Assembly: GCA_964059195.1 (NCBI GenBank)
Contig: CAXKWD010000001.1
Span: forward strand, 218,434,484-218,498,483
From: Ectobius pallidus
Lineage: Eukaryota > Arthropoda > Insecta > Blattodea > Ectobiidae
Reading direction: 5' to 3'
DNA: 64,000 bases
Every line of letters begins with the position of its first letter. The stretch's first letter is position 1. Below the pieces are notes generated by a model. It saw nothing but the letters and a program-made list of their open reading frames with translations. It was not told where the DNA came from and searched no databases. Made by a program: the position numbers and the translations under genes. Shown here piece by piece: positions 22,173-34,185 of this stretch.

Positions 22173-23018
22173 AATTTTTATTAAGGATATTAAGAAATGT
22201 ATACACATAAATTGAATTGTATATAATTTTATGTGACCATGAGCTCATGCAGTTTACACCCCACACATGATATCTTGGAGATGATCTTCACGCATCTCAC
22301 ACACGCCTGTAGTCGCAACAATGCAGTTATAACCTACATTTATTATCATGCCATCAAGATATACAGTTTTACCACGCCTTTATTAAGACAAACAACTGAA
22401 GGCTAATTCCCGCAATGCGCACCTACTTCGAGGAGGAATGTGAAGCTGGATATTGAAAGCACAAATGAGAATGTCATCTGTGTGTTTCATTCGTATGAGA
22501 TAATTTTGCTTAGAAAAACGTATTATTAAAATTTGACCGTCTAAACCTCTTGACTATCCGACCAAATTGATATTTTTAGAATTCAACGTATATAATGTCT
22601 ATCAAATTTACAATTAACATATTTTATTAGTTCGTTAATTATATTATTAATACGTTAATATAAATTCAAGCTTTAGATCATATCCACATCCCCACAATAC
22701 AAGACGAAAAAAATTATATATGCAGGTATAAAACACAGCTATTCAATTCCATTGTAAAAAATAACTCTTCATTTAATTAATCTAAACAATTACAGATTTA
22801 CAAAAATAATTAAGTTTAGTTTATAAATAAAGGAAATATTTCAAATAAACACTTATATAAGCATATAGGCTATATATATATATATATATATATATAACGA
22901 TTTAATAAAATATATTAATTATAAATATGATAGACACAATGTACGTTAAATTCTGAAAATATTAGGCTAATTTGGGTGGATTTCTTGTTTGAAGAAAATA
23001 AACGGCTACCCTATAGCA
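22173..23018. other. Unassigned, very AT-rich; (TA)n at 22869-22897
   Basis: Only the TA dinucleotide run is identifiable. Confidence 0.5.
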
Positions 23019-23310
23019 GTCGGTATAATAATATCAATAATAATAATATTAATTAACGATAATTATTATAATGATAATACATATTTTATTATTAATAATA
23101 AATAATGATAATTATTATATTGATAATACATATTTTATTATTAATAATAAATAATGATAATAATTATAATGATAATACATATTTTATAATTAATAATTAT
23201 TATAATGATAATATATATTTTATTATTTTAGTATTATTACCACCAATTAATGATAATAATTATTATAATGATAATACGCCTACATATTTTATTATTATTT
23301 ATATTGTTAT
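23019..23310. repeat. AT-only minisatellite, ~50-bp unit
   Basis: Roughly five degenerate units share ATAATGATAATACATATTTT. The ORFs over it are rich in Ile, Asn and Tyr and are artefacts. Confidence 0.85.
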
Positions 23311-23418
23311 TATTTGTTCTTTTTAAAATGCCCTTCCTATTATTAATATAAATTAATGTATTTGGTTTATTTTTATTTAATTTATTTATATTCATTACCA
23401 AACTGCTCCTGACATGAC

Positions 23419-23677
23419 TGAGGAACATCGTTTCAAAACGTATTAAGTGCACTAAAGTAAAGTTGTACATAATACGCTTTGAACCGGTCATTCCCGTGCA
23501 CATAATACGATTTGATCAAATACGTCAACTTTGACAGTGAATTTACACGGGATAGAACATGAAATGTTCCATTCTGAATTGATAGCGTTAAAAAGCGCTT
23601 AAGAAATAAAGCGAAATCGTATCAAACCGTATTTTAACCAAGAGTGCACTTAATACGTTTTGAAACGATGCTCCTCA
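23419..23677. mobile_element. MITE with 35-bp terminal inverted repeats (AF)
   Basis: The arms at 23419-23453 and 23643-23677 match at 34 of 35 positions, starting TGAGGAACATCGTTTC and ending AAGTGCACT. AATACG/CGTATT motifs recur inside at 23470-23640, as AATACGCTTTGA and AATACGATTTGA. It is 259 bp and non-coding. No convincing target duplication was found, so the superfamily is open. Confidence 0.8.
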
Positions 23678-24232
23678 TGTGCTCTTTCGGTTGGCGTCTG
23701 ATGAAAGAATAAATTTGAAAAATTGTAAGCAATTATTTCATACGTAATATTAATTCAAGGAAATTACCCAACTTTAAACTTCACATTTTAAAATTATGAA
23801 ATTCAAATATTTCTCCATATTTTCATGATTTCACGAAGTAGATTTGCGTAAATGCACGTGATTAGCTCGAGTGTTTCCCACGTGAGGAAGATGCGCATTT
23901 GAGAGGAATCCTGAAGGTGTATTTTGCAAGGAAACAGGATACGAATGACAGAGAAAAGTGGCCAGCACGCTGAGAGGTCGCTAATAAACCTGTTTGCTCT
24001 TAACCTTAGCATACATCACGATTCTTGAGTCAAGGTGCAATTCATTGAGCTTTACATTTCGGCGGTGTCCAGTCGCCCACTGTTAAGTTATCTTCAGTGG
24101 GAGTCAAGGTCTTCACTCTTCCCTAAAGTGCCGACTTAAACTAGAAGCTCTTTCTTACTTCTACGCTTGCGAATGTGTCCACCATATTTTTTTCCATGCT
24201 TTTGTTTAATACTCAGCTTTATTTACACTCCT
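23678..24232. other. Unassigned sequence
   Basis: No family recognised. Confidence 0.4.
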
Positions 24233-24233
24233 G

Positions 24234-24267
<34 letters not shown>

Positions 24268-24375
24268 GTAATAATAATAATAGCAATAATAATAGTAATA
24301 ATAATAATAGCAATAATAATAATAATAATAATAGCAATCACAATAATAACAATAGCAATAATAATAATAATTATT
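24233..24375. repeat. (AAT)n microsatellite with AGC/AGT interruptions
   Basis: A trinucleotide run of about 140 bp. It explains the poly-isoleucine ORFs on both strands. Confidence 0.95.
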
Positions 24376-25177
24376 ATAATAATCAACATCATCATCGTCT
24401 TCGTCGTCGTCTGTTTGAGCATGAAAGCCATAATACTTGTCACTACATTTAAGATTAAATATTAATTAATAATTATACATGGTCCACACTTACTTCGTTG
24501 ATACTGTATGGATACAATTGAACTAAAAAGGTTTTAATACGTCTTTTAAAAACTTCCATGTCACTAATAACTAGGGCAAGGTATTTAATTACCATAAAGT
24601 GAAAAAATGGCCTAAAATTTTTTAAAATAACCAATAAATTTACCATTATTACTTATAATTAATCTTTTAAAGTTGTAAATTGCTAAAAGTTAATTAATGG
24701 ATGTCAGTGCGTTATATATGAATTTACAATGTAAAACACACTTATTTTGTTACTAAAGAAATAAGTTTATTTAAACTACTTGGCGAAAAAGAATTCTTTC
24801 TGAACTGGCATGCCCATAAAATTGCCCTTAGAAAATATGTGTTATATAAAAAGAAAGAAATCTTGATTGTTAGAAGACAAACGTCTATGGTGTTTACAAT
24901 AAACCTGAATTAAAATGAACTAAGAATTCTTGGCGGGGATTCTCAAATAAAAACGATTATGTCTGTTGTCTGAAAGTAACGATTTTTACATGGAAAAGCT
25001 CCTCTCTACTTCCACTGAAACATTATCTAAAAATGCCGAAAATGACGTAAAAATTGCAAAAATAAAATGACTGATATCTTGAAAATTTCAGAATAAAGAA
25101 AAAATGCAAAAACAAGCTGCCCTTATTTAATCAGTTATTTCATGATTCGAGCTATCTTTTAACCTTCAAATAAAAAA
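24376..25177. other. Unassigned AT-rich sequence
   Basis: No family recognised. Confidence 0.4.
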
Positions 25178-25869
25178 ATCCCTTTAGGCAGGCCTACAGG
25201 CGGAGGTAGATTTCGAAGTGCTTTTGGTTTAATTTATTGTCGCTGCATAGCACTCTTCTTCTTTAGCCTTGGCATGGTAAACCTGCAGTAATAAGAACTG
25301 AATTCGGTAAAGAGGAAGAGCCTACAATCATTTGTTTTGACAACAAGAATAGGATATAATATTCTGGGTGGCCGTGCGCAAGATCAGCAATGAATAAAAT
25401 TAGCAAAGCCGCTAAACAAGACAAAATTATGATATTATAATAATTCTTTTAAGTGTTATTATTTTCAAACATTAAAATCTCGCGTAATATGAGAGCTATC
25501 AAGAAACTATTTATTGATTTGTAGAGTACTCATCAAGAGCTTTTCAACGATACCCCACAAGACGTGGTTTCAAAAGTTTCGAATTTTCATCCCCCACCCC
25601 CACCTCCACCCCCACCCTCACTCGAACCCCCGAATCGTTGGTGTCACTGTGAACTCCATAGGGAGTACTCTAATTTATTCAAACAAAGTTTCCCTCTATA
25701 CTTCATAGGGGCCGAGATATACATTTTTAAAAATTTCAACCCCCTCCCCCGACCACCCCCTTGGGCCAATTTTGCCCATTAACGAACTTGTCCGAACTAT
25801 TGGGCCTAGAAATAACATAATAAAATTTGGTTCAAATATCTTCAAAATTACGGCCGCTATCGTGTAAAG

Positions 25870-25906
<37 letters not shown>

Positions 25907-26046
25907 AATATCACAAAATTTTTTTTTGAACGGGCGGTGGTTTCGTACTTAGGGGAGCATGAAACGTAAAGATATGAAAGAATTTTTCGAAAATCATAAA
26001 GTGGTATCCATTGCAATAGGTAGATTTTTCTTCGAAAATCTACCTA
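25178..26046 (+). mobile_element. S-family element (S2)
   Basis: Starts ATCCCTTTAGGCAGGCCTAC and ends with the hairpin TAGGTAGATTT...AAATCTACCTA (26017-26046). It is longer than S1 mainly because of a 5' section with TTATTGTCGCTGC and a (TA)n run at 25869-25908. The proline-rich ORF comes from its C-rich tract. Confidence 0.7.
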
Positions 26047-26427
26047 AAAATGCAAAATCATCAAATGCCTTGCCCTACTAATCACTCTAATGCCAACAGG
26101 TTGATCATTGTACATCTTTAAACCATACACCATGATGGATTTATTGAAACTGTTTAAATTATGGTGAGGAATGCTAAATTTATCCCTATTTCAAGTGTTG
26201 TAAGGATGAAAATCAGTATTGCAACTAAAATCTTTTCTATGAATGTGCACAAATTCTAGTTTGAAAACGAACAACCAATAGACTGTTAATAGCCTATCCT
26301 AAAATGTATAAAATAGTCTGTTTGAACATTGAAATATACCACGAGTCTATGTTGTATATCAGTTGGTCATGAGGTGCATCTGTTTTCTATTATTGATTGG
26401 TTTCGCAAGGGTTTATTAGTTTTAAAT
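26047..26427. other. Unassigned sequence
   Basis: No family recognised. Confidence 0.4.
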
Positions 26428-26545
26428 TTCATAGCACTACATCCCTTGGAGGAATAGGCCCTACCGTTGTCGTAGTTGCCATCGTCTTTCGATTAAATTG
26501 ACAGGTGACAACTTTGGGGGTTTGCAGGCATCCACGTTAAGGTAG
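26428..26545. repeat. Short repeat shared with 43121-43405 (AC1)
   Basis: Shares CATCCCT...GG, GGCC(T)ACC and CATCGTCTTTC, then GACAG or GACAAC, in the same order with the copy at 43121. Diverged and short. Confidence 0.5.
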
Positions 26546-27595
26546 GCCTAAAGGAACATAAGAGCAGTAGGCTTACGTCATGGTACAATATTGCGTAATA
26601 CGAACATGTTAATGCAATTATTGGCCTACAGCACGGCCGTTGTAAAGCCATTAGTGCTGTTTGCACTGTAATTTGTGCACATACTGTTAACGTGAACTAT
26701 TCCTGTTTTAAGTGGAATATATTTGCTTGTTAATGAGCTTGGCCTTGATTAAATTTATTATTTATTTGTTATGTAATACTTGTATGATTTTACATGAACT
26801 GCCGACTGCGAAAAGAATGGTCATCCTAAAAGTTATGTTCCAGATTCAGAATACTGCGCATGCATGTCTCCTCATCGCCTTCATACACAAGATAACACGT
26901 AACTAAAACATTCAAGATGTCTGTATATTTCTTAAGAATCTGATATTTGTTATTACACTGAACGGAGTCGAATCTGATTGCACTGAGAGTTATCTGAAGA
27001 ATTAAATGAAAATGCAATTGAGATATATAAATTCCACCACAGCCAACACGAATCCTATAGCCCCGTATGCCGGCTTTTAAATTACAGTCTGTTAGTATAG
27101 TCAGGTTATTCTGTGCATACCCAGATGACTTCCTTTTGTTAGGAGAAAAAGTTTGTTGACAGCTCAACCCATGCTCTTTATTTTTACCGCACCAATAAGC
27201 TAGTTACCTCAGCCAATCAAAATCTAAGAATGATCTGTGACGGCTGTGACAGCTACTCGTCAAGTCCGCATGAAGCGAAACGCGGGGTTGCCAGATCTAG
27301 TTACAGTAAACAATAACACGTGTGAATTGACTAAAGCGAAGGAAGAACTGAAGTCAGTGATTGCAATGAGAGAATATTGCAACGTTGCTTTTGTTATGGA
27401 CCGACTTGGTCAGATAAACTAACATAAAGAAACACCAATACAATGATTTATTCCTTTGAAGCCGCCTGGGAATGCAATGAAAAACTCTGCTATAACTAAA
27501 GTGGCTACGCTTGTTAAATCGCTGCTCCACGAAACGAATGCTCTTCGACATCTTCCGGAATAAGTAACATTTTAAAAAAATATATCTTGCTTGTG
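26546..27595. other. Unassigned sequence, the longest stretch here without a repeat hit
   Basis: ORFs of 61-113 codons on both strands lack any recognised domain. GC content rises at 27180-27320. I see no convincing promoter or exon structure. Confidence 0.4.
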
Positions 27596-28003
27596 GCCAC
27601 CGCTATAACGCAGGGGGCCCGGGTTCGATTCCTGGTCGGGACAAGTTACCTAGGGGGGATTTTTTTCTGGGGTTTTCCTCACCTGTGAGACAAATGTCGG
27701 GTAACTTTAGGCCCTTGTGGTCCCCAGATATCATCTGACCGTTATTATCATCTTCATCCCATCCTCGCCTTGTTTGGAGTGAGTGTGTGTGTGAATGGTT
27801 TGTCTCGGAGGTGGCCCCGGCATTGGGCTGATCACTCATCCGGGGAGGCCCTCCATGTCCTTGTCTGGTCAAAAAAGTATGTATGTGATCCAAAAATAAT
27901 CCCTCTCTCGACAGGTCGCGGCCCTGTAAGACCCGGGCGGCTTGGGACGCTTAAATCCTAAAAGAGAGAGGTAAAACTACGATAAAGAAAGAAAGAATGA
28001 AGG
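27596..28003 (+). mobile_element. tRNA-derived SINE, internally deleted head (SINE2)
   Basis: Same family as 1659-2104. The A-box side is shortened (CCACCGCTATAACGCAGGGG) and the B box GGGTTCGATTCC is better preserved. A diverged target duplication, about 11 of 14, ends in TGCTTGTG on both sides (about 27582-27595 and 28004-28017). The tail is GATAAAGAAAGAAAGAA. Confidence 0.85.
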
Positions 28004-28539
28004 AAATTCTGCTTGTGAACGATTCTCTCACTGCTACCAAGGATGGCTGACAGACAAGTACTTTGCCATCAGCACAGTGTCTTAGTTGGCGTCGGTTACT
28101 CTCCGAACTCACAATCTTTGGTGCAAGAAAATGTAGACGTCACCTTTGCTCCGTGCACACCGCATTGAGTTTAATACACGATCAACTTCCAGTGAACAAA
28201 CATCACAGCAATGTTTACACATCTTGTGAACCGCGCCATAGAACTTAACATTCTAGTGCTCACTTTTTTTTTACAGCCGTCTGTACCTTATAGTTCGGGC
28301 TTTGTCCAGCTGTGACTTCGCTCGTTTGTAAAGCTTATTAATTTCTGCTTCTCCCTCTTTACGTAATGCAAGTTTTGAACCCTGGCACTGAAGTCCTTAC
28401 AAGGGCATTCAACTTGTTACCGGCTCCTAGCTAAATTGTCACGTCGTGTCTTATCGTCCACTCCAGTGTCATTACTTGATGGCCGAGTTGACGTAAAAAT
28501 CCAAGTAATCGCTTTCTATCAGTTTATTGTTAACATGTA
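28004..28539. other. Unassigned sequence
   Basis: No family recognised apart from the SINE2 target duplication at its left edge. Confidence 0.4.
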
Positions 28540-29156
28540 CAGTAGAGCCCCGGTATTTCGAGGTTCCGTGTAATTCGAGCTGGTCTCAAGAAAATTAAAA
28601 TTTTCCATAAAACTAGAGTAAAATCCCGTTTTTATACCGTGTCCGCATGTAAATTTTACTCACTTCCGAATGTGTTACATTTTGAGCTTTTTTCAATTTT
28701 TCCATGTACAAAAATGCAGGTAAAACTGGATTTTCGTTCATAATACACAGAAATAACCTTGGCTTCAGACTGCTAATGCATTTCTATTACAGATTGACAG
28801 AAACCGAATTGTTACAGTAATCCCTACTCAGCAACAATGGTAATTTCAGCAACAATAGTAATTAAAAGTGTTTTCCTAGTAGCGCCGCTTTCCCGTTCCA
28901 CCCCATTAAGAGTCAGACAATGACTTAATCCTTAAAGGATGCCGATGTAGCAAATTGGAAGTGTTTGCCAATATACATACAGGCCTAAAAATATATGTAT
29001 GCCTAAAATATATGTATGCCTACTATATTGTTTATTTATTTTTTAACCATTATTTATGATTTGCCCATTGATTTAGTGATGTTTCCGTATAATCCGAGTT
29101 TTTTTAATTCGAGGTAGCAACAGCCCCAATTAGCTCGAATTATCGGGGTTCTACTG
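28540..29156. mobile_element. Pogo/Tigger-like TIR element (AA)
   Basis: The ends are CAGTAGAGCCCCGGTATTTC and, inverted, CAGTAGAACCCCGATAATTC. TA flanks lie at 28538-28539 and 29157-29158. This end sequence is close to those known for pogo/Tigger elements of the Tc1/mariner superfamily. It is 617 bp with no transposase ORF, so non-autonomous. Confidence 0.85.
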
Positions 29157-29164
29157 TATATATA

Positions 29165-29712
29165 GGCTAAGCTCAGGTCATGAAGCTCGGCGTTACGCAG
29201 TTTTCTCTAGTCCCCATTTTCATCTTTCTTGGGTCCAAATATTTTCCTAAGCCCCCTGTTTTCGAACATTCTCAGATTATTATCTTCCCGAAAAGTAAGC
29301 GATCATATCTCACATCCATATAATACAACCGACAGGGAGGAGCGTTTTTTCAAAAGCCGATATCTACATGGATATCTCAGTGCAAGAGGTGACTAAGTGC
29401 CATCAAGAAAAGTGCTAATATTTGTGTGTATTGACCAGCAAAGATCGTATTCTATCTAAGCCAAACATGACAAACAGCCTTGCTGTATCAGTTACAGACA
29501 CAGTAATGGCTGCTAGTCCTGTTTGGTGTAGATAAAATACAATTTTTGCGGTCAATACACACAAATATTAGCACTTTTCTTGATGGCACTTAGTCACCTC
29601 TTGCAACGAGATATCCATGTACATATCGGCTTTTGAAAAAACGCTCTTATAAATGTTTACTTTTAGATTTCTGGACAGAAGACGAGAAGATAAAAATTTC
29701 TGAACTGCATAA
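29165..29712 (-). pseudogene. Non-LTR retrotransposon RT C-terminal fragment (L1), interrupted
   Basis: On the minus strand, 29339-29165 reads as the region LPVVLYGCE-like, NLRMFENRGLRKIFGP and HDL, the domain after the polymerase core in a LINE reverse transcriptase. The upstream part resumes at 29647-29712. A foldback occupies the gap. The copy at 58146-58803 is continuous across this point. Frameshifts are present. Confidence 0.8.
29340..29646. mobile_element. Foldback element inside LINE L1 (R)
   Basis: Inverted arms at 29340-29479 and 29508-29646. The outer ~97 bp are nearly identical, beginning GAGCGTTTTTTCAAAAGCCG; the inner parts are diverged. The loop is about 28 bp. Non-coding, class unknown. 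Confidence 0.85.
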
Positions 29713-29747
29713 AAGCAGGCATTTAGAATTATACTAGAATACTAAAT

Positions 29748-30493
29748 ATCCCTTTAGGCAGGCCTACAGGCTGAGGTAGATTTCGAAGTGCTTTTGGTTT
29801 AATGTATTGTCGCTGCGTAACACTCTTCTTCTTTAGACTTGGCACGACAAACCCGCAGTAATAACTGCAAAAAAAGAGGAAAGAGCACTTTTCCAAACAT
29901 TCAAATCTCGCCTTATATGAGAACTATCGAGAAACTAGTTATTGATTTGTAGAGTACTCATGAAGAGCTTTTCAACAATACCCCACAAGACGTGGTTTCA
30001 AAAATTTCGAATTTCCATTCCCCCCACCCCCACTCGTACCCCCAAAACCCCCAAATCGTTGGTGTTACTGTGAGCTCCATAGGGAGTACTCTAATTTATT
30101 CAAACAAAGTCTCCTTCTATACTTCATAGGAGCCGAGATATATTTTTTTAAAAATTTCAACCCCCTCCTCCGACCCCCTTTGATCTAATTTTGCTCATTA
30201 ACGAACTTGTCCGAACTATTTGGTTTAGAAATAACATAATAAAAGTTGGTTCAAATATATTCAAAATTACGGCCGCTAGCGTGTAAATTATAAGTGTATA
30301 TATAGGCTATATATCTTCAAAATTACGGCCGCTAGCGTGTAAAGATATATGTTTATATATATATATATCACAATTTTTTTCAACGGGTGGTGGTTTCGTA
30401 CTTAGGGAGGCACGAAACGTAAAGATATGTAAGAATTTTTCAAAAGTCATGACATGGTATCCATTGCAATAGGTAGATTTCTTCGAAAAAATC
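29748..30493 (+). mobile_element. S-family element (S3)
   Basis: Starts ATCCCTTTAGGCAGGCCTAC and ends near AATAGGTAGATTTCTTCG. Near 30262-30343 a short block with ATTACGGCCGCTAGCGTGTA is duplicated around a TA-rich run. Otherwise collinear with S2. Confidence 0.7.
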
Positions 30494-30958
30494 ACAAAGT
30501 TAAAGAATTCTAGCACAATTCATCTGCTAAACCTGTAAGTTACCTTACATCCGATTCATGGCTTACATTCCGTGTTAGTTGTTAACCTTGATTCTCATTA
30601 AAGCAATGTTGCAGATTTAATGCATAGGTATGTGAGAATGAGATCTTTTTGCAGAATCTGCGTAAAGTACGGTGTTGATGAGAAAATACAAATTGCAAGT
30701 GTGTATGTTTCTCTTGACATGGTTCACACAGTGTGTCCACATTCAATAATTAAGTTACAATATTTTATACCCGAGTGACCATCACAAGTGCGTGCTTTGA
30801 AGTCTCGTTGCAAAATGTAATTATCACGTTTGTTAAAAATCATTCATTACTGATACAAAGCTGGGTTTCAAGATAACATCTATCATGGCAGAATCATGTG
30901 TATAATTGTTTATAATTGTGCAAGCGTTTCCAGCATTGTTGCATTATCATACATCATA
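30494..30958. other. Unassigned sequence
   Basis: No family recognised. Confidence 0.4.
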
Positions 30959-30966
30959 GTTATTAT

Positions 30967-31603
30967 TAGGGACCGGATTTTTAGGTTTTTAAAAACACTG
31001 TTTTAGGTTTTCCATTAGGTGAAATAGTTTTATTTAGGTTTTTTCTCCAAAATATCGTTTTCGGGTAGAATAATTGGTTTAAGGAATTTAAATTTGCTAC
31101 ATAGGATTTAATACATAATACTTTTAAAGTTTAACTTAACTAAATTGACTTAAATTTGTGTAAACTTGCTTTAGGACAATATTATACAATTGAAGAAAGA
31201 AAGCATAAACAATCAAAAGAAGCAGTGAAAATAAGATTGCCTCATATTTCCTGGTTACAGTAAGAAATACGCCGGTACTCTTATACTTCCTCTCTTGATA
31301 CTGTCCATCCTAGACGACAATGGGTTGAACGAAACGCTGGTGGTATTAATTTCAACCCGACAAAAATTATTGTCTCTCCTCAACTGACAAACAAAAAAGA
31401 CAAAAAAGTAGCCTAAAATGGATATTTTAGGTTTTATATCCCGTTTAGGTATATTTAGGTTTTTATACCCCATTTAGGTATTTTTAGGTGCCACAGAATT
31501 AATGTGGGTGAATCCTATGGGCGTGATTCGAAAAAGTGTATGAGCGCTTTTTGTTTTGGAAGTAAGGAAAAAAATAGGTAAAAACCTAAGAATCCGGTCC
31601 CTA
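30967..31603. mobile_element. hAT-type MITE with TAGGT motifs (E1)
   Basis: The ends are TAGGGACCGGATTTTTAGG and CCTAAGAATCCGGTCCCTA, with a perfect 8-bp duplication GTTATTAT (30959-30966, 31604-31611). TTTAGGT-type motifs are packed into the ~90 bp inside the left end and the ~190 bp inside the right end and are absent from the middle. Such clustering is how hAT transposase-binding repeats are arranged. It is 637 bp. The 72-codon minus ORF in the middle has no known motif. E2 (56614-57399) is a longer copy. Confidence 0.9.
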
Positions 31604-31695
31604 GTTATTATAGAGAGTATAATAACTGTCCCTTTCAAGGGACAGGAAGGGCATCGGTTGCTACCCCCGAGAATTAAGTTTTTAGCCCAATATTA

Positions 31696-32043
31696 ATTAG
31701 AAGCAGGTGCCCGCGGCTTCGCCCACGATAATTAATTAGAGGATTAAAAATAAAGAACAAAATAATTAAACAATTATTAACACTTGCACACGAATCATTC
31801 ATAAACTACAAGATTAATAAACATAATGAAACAGCTAAAAATCCTGCTTTGGAGTGCATTCCACGATTAGATAACTCCTCTATTGTATTTGACATTATAA
31901 ACAAACGAATCGACCAGGGTGAGCTCGAAACGGTCGATTATTCGATATATTGAAAAAATCGTTGCTTTTATTTCCAAGTTATGACAAAAAAAAAGGCAAC
32001 GCCACCTGTAATTGATTTGACAATTGAAAAAAAATGTAAGCTA
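31696..32043 (-). mobile_element. Helitron e, 5'-truncated
   Basis: The minus-strand 3' end (CCGCGGGCACCTGCTTCTAAT) is at 31696. Its body matches parts of Helitron f1, including the segment at 3190-3345. It stops where Helitron d3 begins (32044), and the remainder is not found beyond d3. Confidence 0.7.
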
Positions 32044-32421
32044 CTAGGATGTGCCCGCGGCTTCGCCCACGATAATTAATTGAAAAATTAGAAATTAATA
32101 GTATAATAATTATTAAAGCATTGTATTTATTAACACTTGCACGCGAATCATTCTTAAACTAAACCATTAATAATCAATGAAACAGCTAAAATTCCGGCTT
32201 TAGAGTACATTCCACGATTAGAAATTGCCACCTGGGAAAACGATCTCAGATTCGATTATGTAGTTCCAAAGATAACTGTGATCCACTGCCTTCTAAACTG
32301 TATAGGCTAATTCTCGTGCGTAATTCTCGAGACGGCGGTGGATAATGGCGTTTTTCAACTGTTTGTTGACAGATGAATGAGGTGTGAATTTTATTTGATA
32401 AATTCAGTGTAATTTTAAGTA
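32044..32421 (-). mobile_element. Helitron d3, 5'-truncated
   Basis: The minus-strand 3' end is CCGCGGGCACATCCTAG|T at 32044. It is collinear with d2 up to the block GTAATTTTAAGTAG, then switches abruptly into family A sequence at about 32425. It carries the same small CACCGCC insertion at the same site as d2. Confidence 0.8.
32284..32340 (-). mobile_element. 57-bp CACCGCC miniature element
   Basis: Same position within Helitron d3 as the copy within d2, so it was probably inherited with the Helitron rather than inserted twice. Confidence 0.8.
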
Positions 32422-32424
32422 GTA

Positions 32425-32490
32425 AAGCAGTTAACTTTGACAAATAACACTACCCACATATTCCTATACATATGCTTATCGAACTAGCAT
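32425..32490 (+). mobile_element. Family A internal fragment (A8)
   Basis: Matches TTGACAAATAACACTACCCA through ATGCTTATCGAACTAG of the A consensus. No ends. Confidence 0.65.
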
Positions 32491-34054
32491 GGCTACAAAT
32501 TTGTCGAAATATAAAAATCAGGTAATTTTATCATTTTATAACGAAGTTTCGACATTTTAACTGAAATACTATCAATACATCAATCTGGCTTTTTTTAACA
32601 GCCTTGTAAAAACAGGCGGTGCAATTTTATGCTATGTTCATATGATGCAGGTCCACAAGTTAGTAATAATTAAAATTTACCTTTCGACTGCACATCAGAA
32701 ACAAATGACAAAATCTCAAGAATTGTTTATCAAGGGATTTTCTCAAGGATCAAAAATAACAATACAAGAATCTTTTTGATGTATTTTCCACTCTGATACA
32801 TCAAAACTAAACATTCACACGAAGAAAAATAACGAACTTGCGTCATAGCCACTTAGAAATTCCAGAAGCCCATGGGAAAATCTGTCAAAGCAGAAAGCCT
32901 GCGCGATTATTCATTCGCGATATCATCTTAATGCGTGGAGTTACTTTATTAAAATGTATGCAAACCCATTGTTCTAAATTTACGCACAATTAATATGGCA
33001 CCATTCAGCAAGCTCAATTATGTCAAAACAAAGTGCAACTGTATCTGAAGTCGTTGTTCTGTTGTTCTTAGTTGTGGAAACAGGTGGCCTTGAGACTAGC
33101 GCAATTACTTCAGCGGAATGTGATCTTTAGGTCTGTATTCATAGTCGCAACAAGTCGTACTTATATCCAAGCCAAACTTAAATTTCGTCTTAAGATGAAT
33201 TTCTGGCACAAACAAGTCGTGCTTATGACGTGGTTACTTTATAAAATGACTCATTGCTATTCATAGTCACTAAAGTACGACTTATTTGTCGAAATAAGTC
33301 GTTCTTTATCAAGTCAAGGGTCTCCCTGACTTTTTCAGTTTAAGCCAGAACTATGGACAGTCATTTTGAGAAACTGGGCGAAGTATTAGAAGAAAATCGC
33401 GCCCCAAAGCGTTATTTGTGAAACATGATGAATCCATTCAAATTCTAGTGACAATAAACTTAAAAAGATATTTCTTTTCAAGAAGACACAATTTTTGGAA
33501 TATAAACCGACTATCCATCAGCATTTCTCTCTGCTGGCATTTCATATCGGACCAACGCTTCCTATGCTGTTCTGAATCTCTCGAGAACAATAATATCGAA
33601 ATAAATTGTATAAGCTTACTTTATATTAATTCTGAACGATGTTCAAGCTAGTATATATACAGAATATTCTGAAGAAACTATTGATCATCTTACTTACACG
33701 CTGCATAATACCGTGTGTCCGTCAAGTCACACCATGTAATGGAGCACGATGACTTTACGGACTCACGGTACCTATGTATGTTTACAATGCACACCGTCGT
33801 TTGTATTTGTATATCACGACAGCGAAATACGTACTGAGATGGCTTTGCATTTCACAAAATCAGAAAAAATCTGAAATAGGATTTACTGATTCAATTGTTA
33901 TGGCAGTGAACGCGGGATTTTTCGTATTATCATGTTCGACTTTAATATGTAGAACAAGTAAAGCTTTATGAAGTTAATCTTAACAAAGTATGATTTTAAA
34001 GAAGACCATGGATACGAAAAACATATAAATCGACTTGTTCAATTTAATGTTGTA
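32491..34054. other. Largely unassigned; possible decayed TIR element near 33131-33300
   Basis: AAGTCGTACTTA-like palindromic words recur four times between 33150 and 33305, and TATTCATAGTC occurs at 33137 and 33258. No clean ends. The rest holds small ORFs without motifs. Confidence 0.35.
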
Positions 34055-34185
34055 CCGGCACGTTGCAATGGTAGGTCAAGGTAGAGTAGCGGCATGGAGA
34101 GCCGAAGATTCTGGTTCAAATCCCGGTTACGGCATTGAATTTTCTGACTTCACCTTTCCAACTTAGCCTACACACGGCCAGTGTG
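34055..34185 (+). mobile_element. tRNA-like SINE, second family, copy 2
   Basis: The head is CCGGCACGTTGCAATGGTAG with B box GGTTCAAATCCC, followed by the body CCTACACACGG shared with the copy at 10700-10843. Confidence 0.7.

Noticed and set aside
24175..24465. Poly-isoleucine ORFs on both strands
   Set aside because: Translation of an (AAT)n microsatellite.
25564..25782. Proline-rich 72-codon ORF
   Set aside because: It comes from the C-rich tract of repeat S2; S1 and S3 break the frame.
27180..27320. Possible promoter (CCAAT-like word and raised GC)
   Set aside because: No TATA or initiator arrangement, no downstream coding sequence and no second line of evidence.
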